Both the position numbers and the translations under genes were made by a program. Source: Lophius americanus (taxonomy: Eukaryota > Chordata > Actinopteri > Lophiiformes > Lophiidae). From it: a stretch of DNA of 64,000 nt. Below the pieces are notes generated by a model that ran no database searches, was not told the DNA's origin, and saw only the letters and a list, made by a program, of their open reading frames with translations. Of this stretch, positions 56,030 through 64,000 are shown piece after piece; position 1 is the first letter of the stretch; the number at the start of each line of letters is the position of its first letter. Location: contig JBBDHG010000003.1 in the NCBI GenBank assembly GCA_037951165.1, positions 12,622,001 through 12,686,000 on the forward strand, in the 5' to 3' direction.

Positions 56030-56520
56030 ATTTATTTTGAAAGCATTATTCCTCTCATGGTTTTTTCTTGTTATGTTGTCTGGCGTTTTATTAAGTGTTT
56101 TGTGTTTCTGCTTGTTGCACCTTCCCTTTCCCTTCATGTCTGTGGATTCCTTCTTTTTTGTCCTCTGTGTTGGATTATTTGTGGTCCTCTCTGGGCTCCA
56201 CTCTCCATTCACACTAATTGTCCATCCGTCTCACCTGCGTCTCCCTCTGCGTCTCCCCCCCAGCTGTGTCTCATTGTCATCGTTACTCCGTGTATTTCAG
56301 TTTTCCTCTGCCTTATCTCTTGCACAACCTCCTGCTCCCTTGCATCCTGTCTTGTGTAATTTTTTTCTTTTGGTCATGTGTTATTATTTGGTCCTTTGAA
56401 ATATTGGAATTATTATTTTGTACTTTTCCTACGCTTGTGTAGTTGTGTACTGTTTGCCTGTTTAGTACATCAGTGCTTTCTTTCATTAAAATGTTTCCCC
56501 TTATTTAAATATTCATCTTT
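56030..56520 (+). mobile_element. LTR-like segment, plus
   Basis: CCCAGCTGTGTCTCATTGTC, ATCGTTACTCCGTGTATTTC and CATCCTGTCTTGTG in pyrimidine-rich surroundings, ending with CTTTCATTAAAATGTTTCCC. Style of fish gypsy LTRs. Edges uncertain; overlapping pyrimidine-rich frames on the plus strand are not genes. Confidence 0.35.
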
Positions 56521-56589
56521 ATTTAATATTATTTCTATTTGTGTGTACACTTGTTTATGGATATGTATATATGTGTCCATAAATGTCAC

Positions 56590-57080
56590 ATATATGTAAT
56601 AAAACCTGAGGATCCACAGATGCGCGGGGCTGACTTTGGTGCACATTAAAAGTGCTCTCCTCTGCGTTCAGTTGGGTGAACAGCCACGGCTTGAGGGGGC
56701 ATCCACTGTCCCCTAGAAGGATACTGAACGGGTAAGACAACCAAGAGTAGTGAAAAAATTGTTTCTCTGATTTCTGCAGTTATTGTTTTTACCCAGAAGT
56801 CATCCATCACAAACACCCGCCCAACACTGCTGTCTCTCAATATCAATGAGTCGAGGCTCGACCCAAGTGACCGTGTCGCTACATTAGAAGCATCACAGGC
56901 TTTGGACAATGATTGAAATTAAATTGTTTGTGATTACTGAGCACAAATTCATTTAAACTCAGGTTCCTTATGGCAAATATGAGCAGTCAATATCACCAGT
57001 TACATTTGGGAAACCAGTGAAGACTTCTGGCAAACACGGCTGAAAGTTAGCTGGGATATCCATGATCTGCAGTGTCGCTT
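56590..57080 (-). pseudogene. PIF/Harbinger transposase relic
   Basis: Minus-strand pieces of a HARBI1-like DDE transposase in order: GFPNVTGDIDC (near 57000, with the first aspartate), LSNHKQFNFNHCPKPVM-like (the 'NRKxxHSxNVQ' part), RSLGSSLDSLILRDSSVGRVF (near 56820-56880, usual form WPGSxHDSxIxRxS; second aspartate present) and LLGDSGCPLKPWLFTQL (near 56670-56720, usual form LGDSGYPLxPWLMTP), ending HQSQPRA. At least three frames are used, so it is inactive. Confidence 0.65.
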
Positions 57081-57989
57081 GCCAATCTAGCAGTTGACAG
57101 GACTGGAAATTTGGGCAGGGGCACAGTTTGATTCCTGTTGGGGCGTCACTCTAACTCTAAGCCCGGTGCAGCACAGAGATCTGATAGGACTACTCACGGA
57201 AGTCAGAAACGACTCATCAGCAAATCATCACCATGGCAAGAAGGTGTTGGTAGCCGTTGAAGAATCGCTCCATTTCAACTCACCCGTTCACCTCATCTTC
57301 CAGCAGCACCGAATCAGCCAGTCTTCATCAATACCCACTTTTAAAAGATTCCATTTCATACGCACCTATTTGATAGAAGCTATCAAGCTGTAGTTGTGGA
57401 AATTATCGTATTTGTAAATGACAAACAGTTCTGTGCAACATGCTCAAATATTAAAGATGATGATAATATCAACGTTATTTGTGGAGCAGCTTCCTAAACA
57501 AAGTTAAAAAAAAATTCTACAGGGAACGCATTTAAAACTTAAAGTCAAATAAAACCAAGAGCCATAACAAGCGCACACGCTATGAAACAAACTATAATAT
57601 ATATAAAACCAATAAATGAAAATGTGCACTTGCATCAAAAATGACTTCTGTGTTAACGTCTTTATATTTTCATTCCAATAACATGACCACGCTTTGATGA
57701 TGGCAGAAACATCTGAGGGTTTATTTGCAGTGACAGACATCTGTTTGTGTTTTTTCACCAGGGAGAATCAATCAAACACATGTCAAATATTTATTGTAAT
57801 ATTGATTTTGATTTATTTTACACACTGGTATTACGTCCACATATTTTCCCCTTTTTTCTCCAGTTTCTGTGCGTATTTATGGGTCAGAGATATGGAAGAA
57901 GGCATATTCTCCCTTCAGGTTTGCTTTTGATAAACCCCACAGATTGCATAGAAAGTGGCAGATGCCTTCGTTTGTACGAACGTAGTGTT
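57081..57989. other. Unannotated stretch
   Basis: May contain the N-terminal part of the Harbinger relic but no motif is clear. AT-rich toward the right. Confidence 0.4.
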
Positions 57990-58160
57990 TATATTTTAGG
58001 TCCCAGAACTGCAGGTCTTATTGGGCGATTCAGGTTTGCAGTGGTTAGAACCTACCATGGTGGTCCAAAGAAAGACAAGTGGTGAGCAAGGTACATTTTC
58101 ATGGGTGCCCAAAGCTCACTGATGCACGTCTGAAGTGATATGGAGCAACGGGAAATCAAT
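57990..58160 (+). pseudogene. Tc1-like transposase HTH fragment
   Basis: AVVRTYHGGPKKDKW in the plus frame (58040-58083) follows a degraded GCRVS-like part; GGGTGCCCAAAGCTCACTGA and TGATGCACGTCTGAAG after the stop match the nucleotide plan of the Tc1 family whose terminal repeat is at 48136. Truncated at both sides. Confidence 0.6.
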
Positions 58161-59222
58161 CTTCATTAGTTAATGATGTGAAACAGCATGACAGGAAATA
58201 CGTTATCAGATTGTCAGAATTTATTAGCCTTCACACACACGACTGTAAAAACACACATCACAGGATATTCTTGACCCCTAGAGAAGCTAATGGAGCACGC
58301 ACCATGCGTGTGTGTGTGTGTGTCAGCGCCTGCTTTCATGGCTCAATGTGTGTGAGCTAGTGGTGCGACAGAACTGAGCTGGCAGCGTCATTATCATAGG
58401 CCTCCTCTGAAACAGATATAGGGTAGGGATCTATCGGCCTGGAATGATGGGAATCCAAGTGGGGTCCTAATGGCGGCGGCGTTTGCCAGGCTGCTTCTGT
58501 AAGTGGATTTCTACTGCGATCTGCTGTTTGTTTATTGGAGTTCCAGTTGTGTTGGATGCACTCCATAGAGAATACATATTGCATTATTCACGGCAGGCAG
58601 GCTGGTAATGGCAGTGTTGAATGATGGCCCCCATTTCTCTTCTGACAGAGAAGGTCGAGAGAGGAGCTCCACACAATCACACAAACGTTTGTGGTCGATC
58701 AGAGGAGAGCTACGGGTGAGGATCTCGCCACAGGCTGGGGGCCAGAGGGAGTGGGTTTTAGGGAGAAGACAACTCTGGGCTTCACGCTCTGGTGATGATT
58801 TCATGTGGTATGAAATGTTGCTGTACTAAACTGTTCTGCCAAATTCTTGTATAATGCAGTCATGTTATAAAAATTCAGTATTATATCATGACTGCATGCT
58901 ATGATTCATTTTATCATGTGTACAAGATGAAATTAAACCCAATTATTGAGTTTCACTTATTTGCTGCAAGCAACAAGCTAATAAAACATACTAACCTGTT
59001 CTGCTTACTGGCTATTTTAAGTTAAACCTGGCTTGAATTGCATTCATAAAATAAACTTAAGGTATATCTGCATAACCCTGCTGTCTATGGACTGGTAAGC
59101 CCTAATATCATTCATTTGCAGCGTCAATGATATTGTACCAATAACTATGTTAGAGTAAGCTGTGATTAAACATTAATAAATATAACTATTTCTATCCTCA
59201 CCTGACTGAAGATATTTCTCCT
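58161..59222. other. Gene-free stretch
   Basis: A (GT)n run at 58306-58323. About 58370-58830 is complex unique sequence (possibly conserved noncoding). An inverted repeat TGCAGTCATG...CATGACTGCA is at 58856-58895. Confidence 0.4.
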
Positions 59223-59749
59223 TTCATTATAATACTCAAAAAGTCGGGAATATGAGGGAATTTTCAACACCCCCGCCGCTGTAGATCCTTCGAGTTAATG
59301 CGATAAGTAAAACACGATTAAATGGACGAATTACCCCCCCACAAAAAAAGGCAAACTCACAAAGATATTAGTGCAAGGAAGAACTGGATTCATTTTTCAG
59401 AAAGGTCAGTTTTATATTTCTGACACTAGGGGAAGCTTTAAATTCACAAGTTTTCAGCCTTTAACTTATCGTTTGTTCAATTTAGTCCATATATGGTGCA
59501 TATGAATCAACTCGAGGAGATCTTTCTTGTATATGTATTATATTTCACTCCAATAGTTTATATTTTACTCACTAGTGGGAGATTTCTTACAATACAATAA
59601 AGTTCATATTTTACTCTCTCGGGGTTGTAAATGTTTTCGGTCATAACTCCAGATTTAATTTTAGCACTTCTATCGGGGGATCGCTTGTACAACGCAGGGG
59701 ATTATTTTTATACCCTTGCTGTCAGGTATGACAGTGTAGGCCTAGTTAG
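59223..59749 (+). repeat. Modular repeat, copy 9
   Basis: Nearly complete, with all five modules: head (GCCGCTGTAGATCCTTCGAG), signature (GCAAGGAAGAACTGGATTC), TTCTGACACTAGGGGAAGC, CATATGAATCAACTCGAGGA, TATTTTACTCACTAGTGGGA, GGGATCGCTTGTACAACGCA and TGACAGTGTAGGCCTAGTTA. It carries an insertion of C-rich sequence near 59330-59345. Confidence 0.7.
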
Positions 59750-60723
59750 GTAAAATAAGAGTCCACAAATGCGTGGATTTAAAAATACCTCCATCCACGA
59801 GAGAAGGCACACCAGCACTGACAAACAGAGCGATATAACTACAACCTCAAATCTATGTCAACCAATGAGAAGGCAGAAGCAAGTCCTCTGTTAAGCATTC
59901 AGACACATCTGTTCCTCAGTACATTGGATGAGAAAAAACTTGTGTTAAGCTGAAAACACTTAAATCGTATGACTAGAAACATTACTTGCTTAAATTTGGC
60001 TTTTTTTGCAATGCCTATGATTTTGTCTCACACTGTATGAATCGTAGAATTGTGAAGGCAAATTAAGAACACAAGAAGGTGATGAGCAAACAGAGCCTTT
60101 ATCTGAGCCGATACAAATTCTTCTTTGGCCAAATATGTACTTTCCCTTTGTGTGTGTAGAGAATTCTGATATGAGACATGAAACAGAACCAGTAGTCAGT
60201 GGACAAGCTGGTAATCAAATGGTGAGTTTAAGCTCCTGTACTGGGTTTGTACATTTGTATATCTGACTCTGAAAGGGTCAGTGCCTCACCTGCCTACAAC
60301 TTCACCGCACATCACTGTTCCACACATCAGAACCTCAAAGGGAGACTCTAAAAGGGTTCCCCCTGGACGTTTTGTCAAAGCATCCATGACGTTTACAGAG
60401 TTTGCATGTGGAAAAAAGGGCCGAATGCAGAGAGAAAGACACATTTATAAAAGTAGCCACATAAATGCGAACAAGGCCTTTAGAAGAGTGGAGGTAGCAC
60501 CAGGGTTAAACACCGAGAGCAGCTGTGGGAGGGGCCGGCCCATGCAATCAGGTGCTGCCACTCAAACATACAGACGCGGGAGCGGAGAGGGATAGAGGAG
60601 AAACCCCTCAAGGGAAGTCACCATAACACACCATTTTAACTAATTCCTCAAACAGTTCAGACTAAGAGCAGTTCAAATATTCCCTCTTAATTCGGTGCCC
60701 TCATTGATTGAGCAGCTTGACGA
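59750..60723. other. Unannotated stretch before the large LINE
   Basis: 60400-60720 may be the LINE's 5' untranslated region: it becomes GC-richer and runs into the first coding-like sequence at 60724. The rest is unrecognised. Confidence 0.4.
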
Positions 60724-63640
60724 ATGAGGAAAGATAGGAGGAGATACCCACGATCTCAACTTCTAGTTGGAGGAGCAGCAGCTCTCTGTGGGACCTACCG
60801 GAGACATCGGAGGGGGAAGCGAGCCGGTGCGCTCGTTGAACTGCGTCAGTGGGGATTCCGAATGGCGCTCCCCCCGATACACCTTGCAAATGTCCGCTCT
60901 CTGGCAAATAAGATGGACGAGCTGCTGCTGATCATTTCAACCAACTGTGACTTTTGCAGATCTGCCGCCCTGCTTCACTGAGACCTGGCTCAGTGAGCAC
61001 ATCCCGGACAACGCGCTTCACCTGCCGGGCTTCCAGCTGCTCCGAGCGGCTCGGTAACGGCGCTCTCAGGGAAGACGAAGGGAGGCATTGTCTGCTTCTA
61101 TATTAATGAAGAGGTGCACGGATGTCACAGTGCTGAAGAAATCATGCAGTCCTCATTTAGAAACTTTATTCATCAACTGCAAGCCGTTTTATTCTCCGCG
61201 GGAGTTTTCCTCCTTCATACTGGCTGGAGTTTACATCCCACCTCTGAAAGACAGGCGTGCGTTAGTGAGGCGCTACAACACCTCGCTAACCAGATTTGTG
61301 ATCTGGAGCATGAACACACAGACTCTCTACTCATCATTCTTGGGAACTTTAACAGAGAAAACCTAAGCCACGAACTGCCAAAATATAGACAACACATCAC
61401 GTGTCCCAGCAGGAACACTAACACACTGGACCGCTGCTACAGCACAATAAAGGATGCATATCGCTCTGTCCCCCGTACAGCTCTGGGACTCTCTGATCGT
61501 TGTATGGTCCATCTCATCCCATCCTACAGGCAGAAATTAAAATCTGCTAAGCCTGTAGTCAAAACTGTCAAGACGTGGACCAACGGGGCAAAGCTGGAGC
61601 TACAGGACTGCTTTGACTGCACTGATTGGAGAGTCTTTGAGGATTCTGCTTCAGACCTGGATGAGTTGACTGACACTGATGGCTTACATCAGTTTTTGCA
61701 AGGACACGTGTGTGCCAACAAAAACCTTCTGCACATACAATAACAATAAACCCCTGTTTACTGCCAAACTCAGGCAGCTTCGTCAGACCAAGGAGGAAGC
61801 TTACAGGAGTGGAGACAGAGTCCTGTACAAGCAGGCCAGAAACACACTGACCAGGGAGGTCAGAGCAGCAAAGAAGTGCTACTCTGAAAAGCTGAAAACG
61901 AGTTTTCAGCCAACAACCCAGCATCAGTGTGGAGAGGCCTCTGAACTATCAACACCCACTGACCCCAAGCTTAGAACCTGTGAGACAGAGGTGTGGAAGC
62001 TGTTTCAGAGACAAAAGATCAGAAAGGCTCCAGGCCCAGATGGCGTGTCCCCCTCCTGCATGAAAGTCTGTGCTGATCAGCTGTGCCCCATCTTCACACA
62101 GATTTTTAATAGATCACTGGAGCTGTGTGAAATCCCCTCATGCTTCGAAACACGTCATTTAATCCGCCATCACAGGATTAAATGACTACAGACCAGTCGC
62201 CCTGACGTCTGTGGTCATGAAATCCTTTTTAGAGAATGATCTTGTCCCACCTGAAGGACATCACAGGCCTCCAGCTGGACCCACTGCAGTTTGCCTACCG
62301 GGCAAACAGGTCAGTGGATGATGCAGCTAACACAGGACTGAACTTCATCCTGCAACATCTTGACTCTCCAGGGACATACGCAAGGATCCTGTTTGTGGAC
62401 TTCAGTTCAGCGTTCAACACAATTGTACCAGGAACACTTTGCTCCAAACTCCTGCAGCTTGTGGTACCAGCCTCCACCTGTCAGTGGATAACAGACTAAT
62501 GGACCAGAGACAGCAGGTGAGTCTGGGTAAAATATCATCCTCCACCAGGACAATCAGCCCAGTGACCCCACAGGGCTTTGTGCTGTCACCTCTACTCTTC
62601 TCGCTCTACACGAATGACTGCACTTCTGACGACACATCTGTCAAACTCCTGAAGTTTGCGGACGACACAACGGTCATCGGCCTCTACCAGGACTGCAACG
62701 AGTCTGCATACAGACGGGAGGTTGAACGGCTGCCTGTCTGGTGTTGTCACAGCAACCTGGATCTGAACAAGCTCAAAACTGTAGAAATGAGAGTGGGCTT
62801 CAGGAGGAACCACCACTGTCACTGCCCCCCCTTGCTGTACTGAACAGCACTGTGTCCGCTGTGGAATCTTACAAGTTCCTGGGAACTACAATCTCTCAGG
62901 ACCTTAAGTGGACATCCAAGACAGACAAAATCATCAGAAAGGTCCAGCAGAGGATGTACTTCCTACGCCAGCTTAGGAAGCTCAACCTGCCTCAGGTGCT
63001 GCGGATCCAATTTTACACTGCAGTAATCCAGTCTGTTCTCTGGACATCCATCACTGTTTGGTTTAGATCTTCTACCAAACAGGACAGAAACAGAATACAA
63101 CGGACAATTAGATCTGCGTAAAAAAATCATTGGATCCAACCTGCCCTCCATCCAGGACCTATACTCCTTCAGAGTCAGGAGATGGGCAGGAAGGATCACT
63201 GCAGACCCGTCACACCCCGGACACAACCTGTTTCAACTTTTTCCCTCTGGCTGGCGCTACAGAACACTTTTCGACAAAACTACCAGGTACAAGAACAGTT
63301 TCTACCATCAGACCATTAACCTGACGAACAATCAAACCAGTGTTGTACAATAACCTGGATCACCTCATATTACAATAACTACCTCCAACTGTCATTACTG
63401 ACATCTTTGCCCTGTCATATATAGTTATATATACATATTAATACATATTTATTTAAATGTATATAGCCTGTACACAAGATCATCTCCATTTGTTTATAGC
63501 TTGTATATTTGTTTATTGCCTAGTCCATTTAATTTGAAATTATTTATATGACGTTCGTAATGTGAGAGCTCAGTTAACCGGAGTCAAATTCCTTGTATGC
63601 ATATACATGGGAAATAAAGCTGATTCCGATTCTGATTCTG
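60724..63640 (+). pseudogene. Nearly full-length frameshifted LINE
   Basis: Plus-strand non-LTR retrotransposon with endonuclease and reverse transcriptase. Endonuclease: IHLANVRSLANKMDELL, TETWLSEHIPDNALHLPGFQ, INCKPFYSPREFSSFILAGV, LIILGNFNRENL (61342-61353; the usual GDFN has D to N), LGLSDRCMVHL (61498-61500; the usual catalytic histidine of SDH is arginine). Linker: PLFTAKLRQLRQTKEEAYRS, shortened after YSEKLKTSF. Reverse transcriptase: KAPGPDGVSPSCMK, DPLQFAYRANRSVDDA, ARILFVDFSSAFNTI, SPVTPQGFVLSPLLFSLYTN, LKFADDTTVIGL (intact FADD, 62655-62666), FLGTTISQDLKW, MYFLRQLRKLNLPQVL and a C-terminus HPGHNLFQLFPSGWRYRTL. At least six frame changes. The 3' end is AATAAAGCTGATTCCGATTC with (GATTCT)n at 63615-63641. 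Clade within the Jockey/I group is not certain. Confidence 0.85.
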
Positions 63641-63641
63641 A

Positions 63642-64000
63642 TTAACATGCTAGATTTTGTTAAGTGGCCGCAAATCTTTACTTTTATTTGGTCAAAAAAA
63701 CAAATTCTGACCTGATGATGGCAATTCATTTTGGAATCGATCCCAAGGGGATAAGAATGCCTGCTTTTGAAGCTCTCAACATCTTCATCAGACACAGGTC
63801 TTTTTCTTTGTGCTGCAGTGCGTCTCATTTGTTGGCCAGCAGAAATGTCCACATTATTATGAGTTAATCCAAGCAGTAGAAGTTGATCAATTTCAGTTAA
63901 ATGGAGCCACGTTCCCGGTCCTCTCTGAGGCCAGCGACTGTTTATTTCTAATTAGGATGAAGCGGGCTGTGCATATTGCTATTTGAAGCATATAAACATG
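63642..64000. other. Unannotated stretch
   Basis: No gene recognised; a 92-codon minus frame at 63574-63852 partly overlaps the LINE tail. Confidence 0.45.

Noticed and set aside
55505..56212. 235-codon minus-strand open frame
   Set aside because: Long, but no domain, low-complexity FFFF and HH stretches, and overlap with a pyrimidine-rich LTR-like segment. No splice or homology support.
63736..63800. Penelope-type terminal phrase on the minus strand (TGATGAAGATGTTGAG)
   Set aside because: Only the first half of the phrase is present and the GAAACG part is missing.

Overview
The window looks like nuclear DNA of a ray-finned (teleost) fish. It is AT-rich, has no bacterial gene layout, and almost every recognisable segment is a relic of a teleost-type transposable element: L2-like, RTE-like and other non-LTR retrotransposons, a Penelope-like element, LTR-like segments, Tc1/mariner, pogo/Tigger and PIF/Harbinger DNA transposons, and tRNA-like SINEs. 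I found no exon of a host gene that I would defend. No rRNA, CRISPR or convincing functional tRNA gene is visible. Species cannot be told from this sequence.

Layout. 1-6.7 kb: mostly unannotated AT-rich DNA with a SINE, an RTE 3' end and LTR-like segments. 6.7-10.5 kb: three copies of an unnamed modular repeat, one split by an RTE insertion with a 10-bp duplication, plus an LTR-like segment that is an inverted relative of one at 5.2 kb. 11.9-14.4 kb: a decayed LINE, a LINE 3' tail in the opposite direction and a long Tc1-like transposase relic. 14.4-24 kb: SINEs, two minisatellite-bearing repeats, a GC-rich repeat block, a pogo/Tigger relic and a minus copy of the modular repeat. 25-31.6 kb: LINE fragments, layered direct repeats, two more modular copies. 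33-43 kb: L2-like LINE fragments, a Penelope-like GIY-YIG end, a Harbinger-like repeat, and the best-preserved coding region of the window, an L2-like reverse transcriptase of 388 codons on the minus strand (41.49-42.65 kb), followed by a long-armed inverted repeat. 44-52 kb: LINE end, a 31-bp tandem array with ordered variants, Tc1 fragments, an RTE reverse transcriptase fragment, a SINE. 52-64 kb: modular repeat copies, Harbinger transposase relic, another Tc1 relic, and a nearly full-length but frameshifted LINE (60.7-63.6 kb).

The most interesting signal is the modular repeat: nine loci, both orientations, a shared order of five modules and internal module duplication, with no coding capacity that I recognise. 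Function is not claimed for any host gene. Element family names come from recognising characteristic motifs by eye; clade-level names should be read as provisional.
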